Source: Paenibacillus sp. MZ04-78.2 (GTDB lineage: Bacteria; Bacillota; Bacilli; Paenibacillales; NBRC-103111). From it: a stretch of DNA of 38,667 nucleotides. The stretch spans positions 1 to 38,667 of the forward strand of contig NZ_JANAVJ010000046.1 of the NCBI RefSeq assembly GCF_024213375.1, in the 5' to 3' direction. Made by a program: the position numbers and the translations under genes. This document shows, piece after piece, positions 8,387 to 16,815 of this stretch. The notes beneath the pieces were generated by a model that was given only the letters and a program-made list of their open reading frames with translations, had not been told where the DNA came from and ran no database searches. Positions within the stretch are counted from its first letter, which is position 1. The number at the start of each line of letters is the position of its first letter.

Positions 8387-10378
8387 ATGTTAAAAAAGTG
8401 GGGCAATGCTTCAATCCGTTTCAAACTAACCGTATTATTACTGGCGCTGTCTTTATTTCCCTTGCTGAGCAGCACCATCTCTTTGGCCAATTACTTAACT
8501 GCGGAAATTCACAACGAAACCCGCGACAAAGAGCGAAGCCTGGCCGCATCCAATGTCGGATACATGGATTACTGGGTAACTAAACGTGTCCAACTGGTGC
8601 AAAATCTGATTGAGAAAAGCCCGCAGCTGAAGACGGGTAAGCTTGATGCGATCAAACCGCTGCTGCGATCGTTCGGCGAAATCGACAGCGAGATCGAATA
8701 CTACTCCTATGTAGACGCCAACGGATTCAGCAATCCTCCGGATGGAAAAGCTTCCCAAATTACCGACCGCGATTATTACAAACAAGCCAGGGAAACCAAG
8801 AAGCCTGCCGTCAGCGACATGATCGTGAGCCGCCAAACCGGCAAAAATGTCATTATCTTGATTGTCCCCATACTGAACGAAAAGAACGAATTTATCGGCG
8901 CGATTTCCGCCGTACTCAACTCCGATATTTTGACCGGACTGACGTCGAATATCAAATTTGGGAAATCCGGCTTCGGTTTCCTGGTGACCTCCTACGGCAC
9001 TGTCGTAACGTTCCCCGAAGCGGGTGCCATCGGCAAAAAAGTCGAAGAGGCGTTCACCGCAGAGCAAGCGGCGGCGTTCCGATCGGACATCTTGGTCAAC
9101 GAGAGCGGTATGGTGACCTTCGCGGCCTCGAACGGCGAAAATGTCGCCGCGTACGATACCGTGCCTTCTACGGGATGGAAAATCATCACGGTCGCTCCGA
9201 CCGCCGAAGTGTACGAAGGAATTGCCAAGTCAAAGCTGATTTCTTGGATTTTCATCGCCGTATTCGTAGTCATCAACACGCTCTTGGCGCTGCTCATCTC
9301 CAAAGCCAACACGAAGCCGATCGTGCTTCTATCCAAGCTCCTTGAGCGGATTGGAACAGGCGATTTGACGACGAGAATCCCGGTCAAGTCCAAGGACGAA
9401 ATCGGTCAATTGTCTCAAAACATGAATACGATGCTGACTTCGATCGGAGGTATGGTCCAGCAATCCCATGCGACCGCCGAGCATGTCGCGGCTTCCTCCG
9501 AGGAGCTGAACGCGATTGCGGAACAATCGGTGGAAACCTCGAATCACGTCGCCGGGGCGATACAGCAAGTCGTCAACGGCTCGGAGGCGCAGGCAACCGC
9601 TGCGGAACAGACGTCGAAGGCGATGGAAGAAATGGCCGTCGGCGTGCAGAGAATCGCCGAATCCTCCTCCAACGTCTCGGAACTGTCCTTCGCCTCGGCG
9701 CAGGAAGCGCGGGAAGGAAACCAGCTCGTCACTTCGGCGATTCGCCAAATGAAGTCGATCCAGGATTCGGTCGGGCAGACGGCATCCGATTTGGCCGCGC
9801 TCAATGATCTGTCCCAAAAAATCGGCAACATCGTCGAAGTCATCGCGGATATCTCGAATCAAACGCAGCTCTTGTCGCTCAATGCCTCTATCGAGGCGGC
9901 GCGTGCCGGGGAGCACGGCCGGGGCTTCGCCGTCGTCGCCAATGAAGTCAAGAAGCTGGCGGAGCAGGCAAAGCATTCCGCCGACGATATTGCCAGCTTG
10001 GTGAAAGAGGTGCAGGGCTCGACCCGTATGGCCGTGAACTCGATGAATCAAGGCATCGCCGACGTCGGTCAAGGCTCCACACTGATCACCGATGCCGGAA
10101 CGTTGTTCCAAAACATTTACTCGTCCGTGCAGAGCATTTCGGAGCAAATTCAGGAAATTTCCGCCTCTTCCGAGCAGATGTCGGCAGGAACAGAGGAAGT
10201 CAGCGCTTCGATGGCCGAGCTCGTCATCATCTCGCAAGGTTCCCTGCAGAACGCGCAGGAAATTTTGGCTGCTTCGCAGCAGCAGCTTGCTTCGATGGAG
10301 GAAATCTCGTCTTCCTCCAAATCGCTAAGCACGATGTCGCAGGAGCTTAACGAAGAGTTGCTGAAATTTAAAGTGTAA
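8387..10378 (+). CDS. methyl-accepting chemotaxis protein (dCache sensor, HAMP, MA domain)
   Basis: ATG 8387 follows TGGGAGG; an upstream in-frame ATG at 8321 lacks a site. The 663-residue product has a first membrane span (about 14-37, [16 protein letters not shown]), an extracellular double-Cache type sensor of about 245 residues (contains [29 protein letters not shown]), a second span (about 283-305, [19 protein letters not shown]), a HAMP linker ([21 protein letters not shown]) and a full signalling domain with the conserved hairpin tip ([22 protein letters not shown]). dCache receptors of this layout commonly bind amino acids or carboxylates; the ligand cannot be read here. It is monocistronic, with its own promoter region and terminator. 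Confidence 0.93.
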   Translation: MLKKWGNASIRFKLTVLLLALSLFPLLSSTISLANYLTAEIHNETRDKERSLAASNVGYMDYWVTKRVQLVQNLIEKSPQLKTGKLDAIKPLLRSFGEIDSEIEYYSYVDANGFSNPPDGKASQITDRDYYKQARETKKPAVSDMIVSRQTGKNVIILIVPILNEKNEFIGAISAVLNSDILTGLTSNIKFGKSGFGFLVTSYGTVVTFPEAGAIGKKVEEAFTAEQAAAFRSDILVNESGMVTFAASNGENVAAYDTVPSTGWKIITVAPTAEVYEGIAKSKLISWIFIAVFVVINTLLALLISKANTKPIVLLSKLLERIGTGDLTTRIPVKSKDEIGQLSQNMNTMLTSIGGMVQQSHATAEHVAASSEELNAIAEQSVETSNHVAGAIQQVVNGSEAQATAAEQTSKAMEEMAVGVQRIAESSSNVSELSFASAQEAREGNQLVTSAIRQMKSIQDSVGQTASDLAALNDLSQKIGNIVEVIADISNQTQLLSLNASIEAARAGEHGRGFAVVANEVKKLAEQAKHSADDIASLVKEVQGSTRMAVNSMNQGIADVGQGSTLITDAGTLFQNIYSSVQSISEQIQEISASSEQMSAGTEEVSASMAELVIISQGSLQNAQEILAASQQQLASMEEISSSSKSLSTMSQELNEELLKFKV

Positions 10379-10382
10379 CAGC

Positions 10383-10427
10383 AAAATCGGCAGATCCAAG
10401 AGCCATCCTGGAGCTGCCGATTTTTTA
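10383..10427 (+). terminator. rho-independent terminator of the chemotaxis receptor gene
   Basis: AAAATCGGCAG and CTGCCGATTTTTT form an 11-bp stem around a 20-base loop, with a T-run, 5 bases after the stop codon. Confidence 0.9.
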
Positions 10428-10482
10428 TTTTGTTCGATGGTCGTTTCTTCCGCAGGCGAGAGCATGAAGAGTCGGGGCATTC

Positions 10483-10514
10483 AAAAAACGCTCCCGGTTA
10501 TTTTATCGGGAGCG
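10483..10514 (-). terminator. orphan terminator hairpin oriented to the minus strand
   Basis: CGCTCCCG (10489-10496) and CGGGAGCG (10507-10514) pair perfectly around a 10-base A/T-rich loop. On the minus strand the stem is followed by TTTTTT (10488-10483). No minus-strand gene is recognised to the right of it; it may end an unannotated small RNA or be a relic. Confidence 0.6.
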
Positions 10515-10614
10515 CAGGATTCCTATGGATGATTATTAAAGGTTAATATATGACAAATTTCCTAAAAATCTTCTTTTGTCCCATGTAGCATAAGTCGAAT
10601 TTACCAGAATCATG

Positions 10615-10643
10615 TCGACAGTGCAGGAAATAACCCGTATAAT
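10615..10643 (+). promoter_or_regulatory. sigma-A type promoter of the small lipoprotein / stalk-MORN genes
   Basis: TCGACA (10615-10620), a 17-base spacer and TATAAT (10638-10643). This is a near-consensus housekeeping promoter about 50 bases ahead of ATG 10694. Confidence 0.75.
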
Positions 10644-10658
10644 GGCTGTAATATTTTG

Positions 10659-10676
10659 TTAACCAATATTAACCAA
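10659..10676 (+). promoter_or_regulatory. direct repeat TTAACCAA x2 just downstream of the promoter
   Basis: Two perfect copies of TTAACCAA start at 10659 and 10669, one helical turn apart, between the promoter and the first start codon. Tandem half-sites with about 10-11 base spacing are typical for OmpR/PhoB-family response regulators such as Bacillus PhoP (TTAACA-like). From this position binding would repress. The binding protein is a guess. Confidence 0.4.
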
Positions 10677-10693
10677 ACACCGGGGATATGACA

Positions 10694-10915
10694 ATGAAAA
10701 GAATTAACCTGGTTTTGGTCGCCTTTCTTGCCGTCGCTCTGCTCGCAGGCTGCGCCAAAACCGATCAACCGGCGGCCGCGCCAACGGGCAATACCGAGAA
10801 AACCGCGGTTGCGGAGGAAAAAGACGTCAGTCAAAACGCGAATGTGCTCAAGGAAAAGAAGTTCGATCAACTGACCAAGGACGAGTGGGACAAAATCCGG
10901 CTTTCCAAAAACTAA
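10694..10915 (+). CDS. small lipoprotein
   Basis: 73 residues from ATG 10694; ATG 10688 would be only 2 bases from the GGGG site, so the second start is preferred. A classic lipoprotein signal (LVLVAFLAVALLAGC) is followed by an Ala/Pro-rich then charged tail with KKFDQLTKDEWDKI near the end. No family is recognised. Only 22 bases separate it from the next gene, so the two form an operon and may act together at the cell surface. Confidence 0.7.
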   Translation: MKRINLVLVAFLAVALLAGCAKTDQPAAAPTGNTEKTAVAEEKDVSQNANVLKEKKFDQLTKDEWDKIRLSKN

Positions 10916-10937
10916 CCGGCCAAAGGAGCAACTCGCT

Positions 10938-12437
10938 ATGAAAATGAAATTTCGCTTGTCCCAGACCATTCCCGCCATGCTGGCTTCCGCCATGCTCGCT
11001 ACGGCTGTCCCTGCTTTTGCCGCAGACAGCGCCAAACCTGGCATCAATATGGATATCGGCATTCAAGTCGACGGAAGAGTGCTTGTTCCGCTGCGTGACA
11101 TCTCCGACGAATTGGGAGCGAAGCTGAACTGGGAAGAAAGCACGAAATCGATCACCCTGACGAAAGACGGTACTACGGTCCAATTAAAAATCGGCGACCC
11201 GACCGTCCAGATGAACGGAAAGTCCCAGACGCTCGATGTCCCGCCGCAGATTAAGGACAATCAAACGTTCGTTCCCGTCCGTTTCGTAGCGGAAGCCTTC
11301 GGTGCTGAGGTCAAATGGGACGCCGAAGCTCAATCGACACATATCGACACTAAGGAGAAAGATATGTACATTAGCGCTCGGCCGTATTTCGAGCTGGACG
11401 GCGTGCCGCTTGTGTACGATGGCGAGATGAAGAACGGTCTGCCCGACGGGAAAGGCTTTGCCGCAAAAGGAACCTCCATCTACGGCGAAATATGGTACGA
11501 GGGCCAGTGGAAGGACGGAAAACCGGTCCGGGAAGAAGCGCCCCCAGGGACCGAAGGCCATAAAATCTACATTAATGGAAGCTACTTGAAGTCGGATTAT
11601 GCTCCGATCGTTCGCAATAACTCCGTCTATGTGCAATTATGGGCCGTACTTGGCAAGGTGAACGCGTCGGCCCAAGACGTAGACGGGGTCATACGGATAA
11701 ATCATCCGAACCGCATTTTGCTTCTGCGCGCCAATAGCAACCTGCTGACGTATTACGGAGACAAGATGGACTCGCACGCGGTACGTCTGGACTTTCCGCC
11801 GATTTTGGAGAACAATGTCATTTATGTGCCGCTTGCCTTTTTGAAGGATTATATGGACATGAAAATCGTGTGGGGAGAACAGCAGCGGGTGGATCTCACC
11901 GTCGGGGACTTGTCGAAAAACAATACTTGGGGGCAACAAGGGATCATTTCCGCTGGAATCAAAAAGCTGAGACTCGATTCGGACGCCGAAACAATATGGA
12001 AGAAATATACCAACCTATGGGTAGACTCCCTGCCCCGCAGCAACAATGGCGCCAAGAACGGTGGATTCGAAAGATTTGAGCAGTTGACCATCGTCAGCTA
12101 CAACGGTCCGACCGTCGTATTATCCAACGGGAGCAAGAATGTCCAGTTTAATTTCGATTCGATCGAAGCCATCCATAGATCGTTCTTCATCGCCGATCCA
12201 CTGGCTGAATTCGACTGGCCTGAAAGCGTGAAAGCGGTCATTCGCCAACAAAAAGTCAGGATCGGTATGACCCAGGATCAAGTCCTGATGTCTTGGGGCA
12301 AGCCGGACGATGTCAATACAACGACCAGCAGCTTCGGTACGTTCGAGCAATGGGTATACCGCGGTTCGAGCATCGGGACCGGCAATTATTTGTACTTCAC
12401 CAACGGCGTGCTCAGCTCGAGTCAAACGTTAAACTAA
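10938..12437 (+). CDS. secreted stalk-domain protein with MORN motif and BamE/SmpA-like C-terminus
   Basis: AAAGGAGC precedes ATG 10938; 499 residues. Parts: signal peptide to about residue 28 (MLATAVPAFAADS); an N-terminal stalk domain with paired motifs RVLVPLRDISDELGAKLNW and TFVPVRFVAEAFGAEVKW (about 45-135); a MORN-like hairpin region (about 150-195, YDGEMKNGLPDGKGFAAKGT, YEGQWKDGKP); a second, diverged stalk-like pair (NSVYVQLWAVLGKVNASAQD, NVIYVPLAFLKDYMDMKIVW); and a C-terminal segment reading VRIGMTQDQVLMSWGKPDDV, the pattern of the BamE/SmpA fold. The combination suggests a cell-envelope protein. Individual motifs are clear; the function of the combination is not known to me. Confidence 0.8.
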   Translation: MKMKFRLSQTIPAMLASAMLATAVPAFAADSAKPGINMDIGIQVDGRVLVPLRDISDELGAKLNWEESTKSITLTKDGTTVQLKIGDPTVQMNGKSQTLDVPPQIKDNQTFVPVRFVAEAFGAEVKWDAEAQSTHIDTKEKDMYISARPYFELDGVPLVYDGEMKNGLPDGKGFAAKGTSIYGEIWYEGQWKDGKPVREEAPPGTEGHKIYINGSYLKSDYAPIVRNNSVYVQLWAVLGKVNASAQDVDGVIRINHPNRILLLRANSNLLTYYGDKMDSHAVRLDFPPILENNVIYVPLAFLKDYMDMKIVWGEQQRVDLTVGDLSKNNTWGQQGIISAGIKKLRLDSDAETIWKKYTNLWVDSLPRSNNGAKNGGFERFEQLTIVSYNGPTVVLSNGSKNVQFNFDSIEAIHRSFFIADPLAEFDWPESVKAVIRQQKVRIGMTQDQVLMSWGKPDDVNTTTSSFGTFEQWVYRGSSIGTGNYLYFTNGVLSSSQTLN

Positions 12438-12520
12438 CGCTAAACTAAGAGGCCGTCTCTGTCAGGAGGCGGCTAATTCGCTAACGAGAGAGAACAGCCT
12501 CCTGCCCGCATCGTATGATC

Positions 12521-12558
12521 AAGGCTCTATCCGGTTCCAACAACGGATAGAGCCTTTT
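12521..12558 (+). terminator. rho-independent terminator after the stalk-MORN gene
   Basis: AAGGCTCTATCCG and CGGATAGAGCCTTTT form a perfect 13-bp stem with a 10-base loop and a short T-run. A weaker GC-rich hairpin without T-run lies just upstream (about 12453-12474). Confidence 0.85.
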
Positions 12559-12745
12559 CCGCTTCGCGGCAGCTCGTTGGCAGCCACTCGCTCCGAAACC
12601 TGTTCATCAATAAGGGCAAAGAAATGAGGATGGGCGGATCGTCCAGCCGGGTCCCCCATAAACAGGACATGCCCTCGATAAAATTCAACAATCGTGCGAA
12701 TAAAAAAAAGGGGTGACAAAAAAAGGGAGTGTATGTAGAATGTGT
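12559..12745. other. intergenic stretch without recognised gene
   Basis: The stretch between the terminator and the dyad of the next operon shows only short out-of-context ORFs and an A-rich tract (about 12704-12725). I see no gene or RNA motif in it. Confidence 0.5.
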
Positions 12746-12760
12746 AGTAATGTTATTACT
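12746..12760. promoter_or_regulatory. operator-like dyad AGTAAT-GTT-ATTACT
   Basis: A perfect inverted repeat with 6-base arms and a 3-base centre sits 5 bases upstream of the -35 of the app-type operon promoter. The arms resemble half-sites of Fur/Zur/PerR-class boxes, but the spacing differs from the 1-base centre of those boxes, so the regulator is unknown. Confidence 0.45.
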
Positions 12761-12765
12761 TTTAA

Positions 12766-12794
12766 TTGTCGCAATTTTTTGTCAACGGTTTAAT
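12766..12794 (+). promoter_or_regulatory. candidate sigma-A promoter of the app-type operon
   Basis: TTGTCG (12766-12771), 17-base spacer, TTTAAT (12789-12794). This gives a leader of roughly 230 bases before ATG 13032. The leader contains a hairpin and a second dyad. Confidence 0.55.
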
Positions 12795-12864
12795 ACATAC
12801 TTACGACGTCTTCCACAGCATACACCTTCGGATTTGGTGACCTCATGAATCTCGTACCTATCAC

Positions 12865-12899
12865 GATCGTCCACACGCCCCCATGGTCCTTGGACGATC
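12865..12899 (+). other. hairpin in the leader of the app-type operon
   Basis: GATCGTCCA (12865-12873) and TGGACGATC (12891-12899) form a perfect 9-bp stem around a 17-base C-rich loop. No T-run follows, so it is not a terminator. I find no T-box (AGGGTGGNACCGCG) or known riboswitch signature. Confidence 0.45.
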
Positions 12900-12978
12900 C
12901 CCTCTTCACGGTTCAAAACGCCTGAGTCTAGTACATAAGCAATGTATCGGTCTTAAAATTTAATTAACCAGCCGCAAA

Positions 12979-12997
12979 TTTGGAAGCGTTTTCCAAA
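12979..12997. promoter_or_regulatory. cre/LacI-type operator candidate TTTGGAA-GCGTT-TTCCAAA
   Basis: A perfect 7-base dyad around GCGTT, with the central CG typical of LacI/CcpA-family operators (compare cre, TGWNANCGNTNWCA; two mismatches). It lies about 35 bases before the appD start codon, in the leader, where binding would act as a roadblock. This suggests carbon-catabolite or sugar-linked control of the transporter. Confidence 0.5.
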
Positions 12998-13031
12998 CCA
13001 TTGCAATCGGCAAACTTCTCGAGGTGATCCC

Positions 13032-14048
13032 ATGAACCATTCGTCGAGCGCCTTGCTTGACATCCGTCATTTAAGCGCAGGATTTTCCATTGAAGGAAAT
13101 TATTATCGCGCGGTCGACGATGTGTCTCTCCGCTTGTTGCCCGGGCAGGTGCTCGGCATCGTCGGGGAATCCGGCTGCGGCAAATCCGTCATGTCCTTAT
13201 CCGTCATGAAATTACTGCCCAAAAAAATAAGCCGGATCGATAGCGGGGAAATATGGTTTGACGGCCGCAACCTGATGAATTTATCCGAGAGCGAGCTGCT
13301 CAAGCTGCGGGGCAGCGATATCGGAATGGTGTTTCAAGAGCCGATGACTGCGCTTAATCCGGTATTTGCCATCGGGTATCAAATCGAGGAAGTGCTGGGG
13401 AATCATCTTGTCATGAGCAAGAAAGAAAAGCGCAGACGCAGCATCGAATTGCTTAAGTCTGTCGGCATCCCTCATGCCGAGCGTATTGTTGGCGAATATC
13501 CGCATCAGCTATCGGGCGGCATGCGTCAGCGCGTCATGATTGCGATGGCGATCGCCTGCAACCCGAAGCTGCTGATCGCCGACGAGCCGACGACCGCCCT
13601 GGACGTCACAATCCAGGCGCAAATTATTGAACTGCTCAAAGATATTCAACAGCAAAGAGGCATGTCCATGATTTTGATCACGCACGACCTTGGCGTTGTC
13701 GCCGAGATGGCCGATACCGTCGCCGTCATGTATGCGGGCCAAATCGTGGAACAAGGGCACGTCACGCAAATTTTCTACGAGCCCAAGCATCCGTATTTGC
13801 AGCTGCTGCTGCAGTCGCTCCCCCGCCTTGACGAGGAGCAGGAACGATTAAATTCGATCAGCGGCATTGTTCCGTCGCTTGTGCATATGCCCCGATCCGG
13901 CTGCCGGTTCGCCGGACGTTGTCCGAGCGCCAGCGACGATTGCCGGCGGCTGACGCCCCAGCTCGCCGAGGTAGGCGGCGGCCATTACGTGCGCTGTCTG
14001 AACTTTTCGGCGTGTCTGCCCGCAGCCGGGGAGGAGGAAACCGCATGA
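13032..14048 (+). CDS. appD: oligopeptide-type ABC transporter ATPase, AppD/OppD/DppD-like
   Basis: GAGGTGAT precedes ATG 13032; 338 residues, the usual size. Walker A GESGCGKS (about 47-54), Q-loop region [17 protein letters not shown] signature LSGGMRQR (about 159-166), Walker [13 protein letters not shown] (about 179-190) and the H-loop THDLG are all intact. The C-terminal oligo_HPY extension carries the cysteine cluster CRFAGRCP...C. The stop overlaps the next start as ATGA. Gene order ATPase-ATPase-binding protein-permease-permease is that of B. subtilis appDFABC, hence the symbol. The substrate could be peptide or another small molecule. Confidence 0.88.
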   Translation: MNHSSSALLDIRHLSAGFSIEGNYYRAVDDVSLRLLPGQVLGIVGESGCGKSVMSLSVMKLLPKKISRIDSGEIWFDGRNLMNLSESELLKLRGSDIGMVFQEPMTALNPVFAIGYQIEEVLGNHLVMSKKEKRRRSIELLKSVGIPHAERIVGEYPHQLSGGMRQRVMIAMAIACNPKLLIADEPTTALDVTIQAQIIELLKDIQQQRGMSMILITHDLGVVAEMADTVAVMYAGQIVEQGHVTQIFYEPKHPYLQLLLQSLPRLDEEQERLNSISGIVPSLVHMPRSGCRFAGRCPSASDDCRRLTPQLAEVGGGHYVRCLNFSACLPAAGEEETA

Positions 14049-15028
14049 ATGACGTGACCGCTCATGACCGCCCATTGCTGGAAGTTCACAATTTGAAAAA
14101 GCATTATCCGATTCACGGCGGGCTCTTTCGGAGGCAGGTCAGCTCGATTCAGGCGGTGAACGACTTCTCGCTCACGATGCGGCGAGGAGAAACCGTCGGA
14201 CTTGTAGGAGAATCCGGCTGCGGCAAATCGACGACCGGACGCGCCATCATGCGTCTCATTGAGCCGACGGCGGGTACGATTTTTTTTGAAGGCCAGGACA
14301 TTACCCGAATCAAGGGCGAAGGGCTGCGGCAAATCCGCAAGCATATGCAGATGGTGTTCCAGGACCCGTTCAGCTCGCTGAATCCGAAAATGATGGTCGG
14401 CCATCTCGTCTCCGAGCCGATTCGCAACTATGAATCGCGTACCGGGAAGGAACTGGAGGAGTGCGTTGCCGAACTGCTCGTGAAGGTCGGACTTGCCGAG
14501 GACTCTTATTATAAATATCCTCATGAGTTCTCCGGCGGGCAGCGGCAGCGTATCAGTATTGCAAGAACGCTGGCGTTAAAGCCTAAGCTCGTCGTGGCCG
14601 ACGAACCCGTGTCCGCGCTGGATGTGTCGATTCAATCGCAAGTGCTGAACCTGCTGCAGGACATTCAAGCCGATTTCGGGCTCTCCTATCTGTTCATCGC
14701 CCACGATTTGAGCGTCGTGAAGCATATCAGCGACCGGATCGGTGTCATGTACTTGGGGCGGCTCGTCGAGATTACGGATAAGAAGAGCTTGTATAAACAG
14801 CCGCTCCATCCTTACACCCAAGCTTTATTGTCTGCCGTACCGATCCCCGATCCGAACGCCAAACGGGAGCGAATCGTGCTGCAAGGCGATGTGCCGAGTC
14901 CGGCCAATCCGCCGGTCGGCTGCGCCTTTCATCCACGCTGCCGCCATGCTGTCGCCGCTTGTCGGGAAGAGCAGCCCACGCTTAAACAGGTGGCGCCTCA
15001 ACACGAGGTCGCCTGTCATTTGTATTGA
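14045..15028 (+). CDS. appF: oligopeptide-type ABC transporter ATPase, AppF/OppF/DppF-like
   Basis: The start is ATG 14045, overlapping the appD stop by 4 bases with GAGGAGG upstream; the longer open frame from 13919 would run far into appD. The 327-residue product begins with the OppF-type signature LLEVHNLKKHYPIHGGLF. Walker [10 protein letters not shown], the QDPFSSLNPKM region, signature FSGGQRQR, Walker B LVVADEPVSALD and H-loop AHDLS are intact. The C-terminal Cys cluster (CAFHPRCRHAVAAC) is present. It pairs with AppD to energise transport. Confidence 0.88.
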   Translation: MNDVTAHDRPLLEVHNLKKHYPIHGGLFRRQVSSIQAVNDFSLTMRRGETVGLVGESGCGKSTTGRAIMRLIEPTAGTIFFEGQDITRIKGEGLRQIRKHMQMVFQDPFSSLNPKMMVGHLVSEPIRNYESRTGKELEECVAELLVKVGLAEDSYYKYPHEFSGGQRQRISIARTLALKPKLVVADEPVSALDVSIQSQVLNLLQDIQADFGLSYLFIAHDLSVVKHISDRIGVMYLGRLVEITDKKSLYKQPLHPYTQALLSAVPIPDPNAKRERIVLQGDVPSPANPPVGCAFHPRCRHAVAACREEQPTLKQVAPQHEVACHLY

Positions 15029-15056
15029 ATCATCTCATAAAAGGAGGATGCATTCC

Positions 15057-16793
15057 ATGGAAAAAAAAGCTTCAATGGTTTTATCCGCCCTGCTGTTTCT
15101 TGCCGTGTCCCTTACCGGCTGCACAGATAAAGCGCCGGGGGTGACGGAAGCGCCGAAAAAGACGGAAGAGAACAAAGCGGCTCCAAGCGAGCCGAAACCG
15201 GGGGGTATTGTAAAGTACGGCTATACGCAGCCGTTCAAGGGCTTGCTTGACCGCGCATTTTACGGCGGAGAAGACGACAATTTAATTTTGCGGTTCGTTA
15301 CGGATAGTCTGCTCAAAACCGGCGACGATCTCAAGACGTATCCCCATATTGCCGAATGGACGGAATCGGACGATCATAAGACGTTTACGTTCAAGCTCAA
15401 GAAAGGCGTCAAGTGGCATAATGGCGATGAACTGACGATGGAGGACTGGAAGTTCGCGCTGGAGACCATTGCCCATAAAGACTATACGGCAGCGGGAGGC
15501 AGCCGGTACAGCAATGTGGAGATGATTGTCGGCGTCGAGGACTACCGCGAAGGCAAAGCCAAAGACATTGCCGGCATCAAGCTGATCGATAACTACACGA
15601 TGTCGGTTACCGTCAAAACCGCGGCGCCGAATACGGTATCGAAGCTGTGGTCGTATCCGATGCCGAAAAAGTATTTTGCCGGCGTTGCCGTCAAAGATAT
15701 GCTCAATTCGGATCAAGTCCGCAAAAAGCCGCTCGGCATCGGGCCGTTCAAAGTGAAAAAGATTCAACCGGGCGAGTATGTCGAGATGGAGCGCTTCGAC
15801 GACTATTGGCAAGGCAAGCCGCTGCTCGACGGCGCGATATATAAAGTTGTTGCCGGCAATATGGCGACCAGTTTGCTGGAAAACGGCGAAATCGACATCA
15901 TGGCAGCGCCAAACAGCCAATTTAAAGAGGTAGAAAAGCTGACAAACGTCAATATCAATAAACAAGATGCACTTTCCTACTCCTATATCGGCTTCAAGCT
16001 GGGGACGTGGGATAAGAAGTCCGAGAAAATTATCGTAGATCCGAAATCCAAGTTCGCCGACAAGCGCCTGCGGCAGGCCATGTATTATGCGCTGGACCGG
16101 CAAGCGCTGATCGATGCATTCGCCAACGGTCTGGGCAAGGCGATCTCCGCCCCCATGCCGGGCGTAAGCTGGGTGAAAATCCCGGACGATCAGTTGAATC
16201 CGTACGAATACAATCCCGATAAAGCGAAGAAACTGCTCGATGAAGCGGGTTATAAAGATACGAACGGCGACGGATTGCGCGAAGACCCGCAAGGGAAAAA
16301 GCTCACGTTCAACTTCGACGCCATGTCCGGCACAGAGATTGCCGCGCCGCGCGCCCAAACGATGATGCAGATGTGGAAGGATGTGGGACTCGACGTAAAG
16401 CTAAACGGAGGCGCACTGAAAGAGTTCAACGCCTTCTACGATGTGGTTGAGCATGACGACCCGTCTGTCGAACTGTTCGCCGGCGCATGGTCGCTTGGCA
16501 GCGATCCCGATCCGAGCGCATTATGGAAAAGCAACGTGCTTTGGAATTTCCCGCGCTGGTACACGGCCGAATCGGACCGCTTGATTAACGAAGGGATCAG
16601 CGAGAAGGCCTTCGATCCGAACTACCGCAAGGACGTGTATCACAAGTGGCAGAAGCTTATGAATGAAGAAGTGCCGATGCTGTTCCTGAATTCTCCGGTC
16701 GATGTGACGGTGAGCAACAAACGTCTGCAGAACGTCAAGGCGAACTCGTTCACGAATCAAATCGACGTTCATAAGTGGTGGGTCACGCAATGA
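15057..16793 (+). CDS. appA: extracellular solute-binding lipoprotein, family 5 (AppA/OppA-like)
   Basis: AAAGGAGG (15040-15047) sets ATG 15057; 578 residues. The lipoprotein signal ALLFLAVSLTGC leaves the Cys as first mature residue, followed by a flexible Lys/Glu/Pro linker. The SBP_bac_5 fold is clear: HIAEWTESDDHKTFTFKLKK near residue 90, GVKWHNGDELTMEDW, GIGPFKVKKIQPGEYVEMER, a central RLRQAMYYALDRQALID and a C-terminal EEVPMLFLNS. It is the substrate-capture component of the transporter and is anchored in the membrane outer face. The ligand is not predictable from this; the family includes peptide, nickel and opine binders. Confidence 0.87.
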   Translation: MEKKASMVLSALLFLAVSLTGCTDKAPGVTEAPKKTEENKAAPSEPKPGGIVKYGYTQPFKGLLDRAFYGGEDDNLILRFVTDSLLKTGDDLKTYPHIAEWTESDDHKTFTFKLKKGVKWHNGDELTMEDWKFALETIAHKDYTAAGGSRYSNVEMIVGVEDYREGKAKDIAGIKLIDNYTMSVTVKTAAPNTVSKLWSYPMPKKYFAGVAVKDMLNSDQVRKKPLGIGPFKVKKIQPGEYVEMERFDDYWQGKPLLDGAIYKVVAGNMATSLLENGEIDIMAAPNSQFKEVEKLTNVNINKQDALSYSYIGFKLGTWDKKSEKIIVDPKSKFADKRLRQAMYYALDRQALIDAFANGLGKAISAPMPGVSWVKIPDDQLNPYEYNPDKAKKLLDEAGYKDTNGDGLREDPQGKKLTFNFDAMSGTEIAAPRAQTMMQMWKDVGLDVKLNGGALKEFNAFYDVVEHDDPSVELFAGAWSLGSDPDPSALWKSNVLWNFPRWYTAESDRLINEGISEKAFDPNYRKDVYHKWQKLMNEEVPMLFLNSPVDVTVSNKRLQNVKANSFTNQIDVHKWWVTQ

Positions 16794-16815
16794 CCGTATC
16801 CGGGAGGCTGGGCTT

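Noticed and set aside
9329..10237. 302-codon minus-strand ORF inside the chemotaxis receptor gene
   Set aside because: Antisense to a canonical methyl-accepting domain.
12751..12785. CodY box (AATTTTCWGAAAATT) in AATTGTCGCAATTTT
   Set aside because: Too many mismatches (5 of 15); overlaps a promoter spacer.
12801..13030. T-box riboswitch in the app leader
   Set aside because: No AGGGTGGNACCGCG-type motif and no terminator with T-run before the start codon.
15282..16358. 358-codon minus-strand ORF inside appA
   Set aside because: Antisense to a complete solute-binding protein; composition typical of reverse-frame reading of a GC-rich gene.
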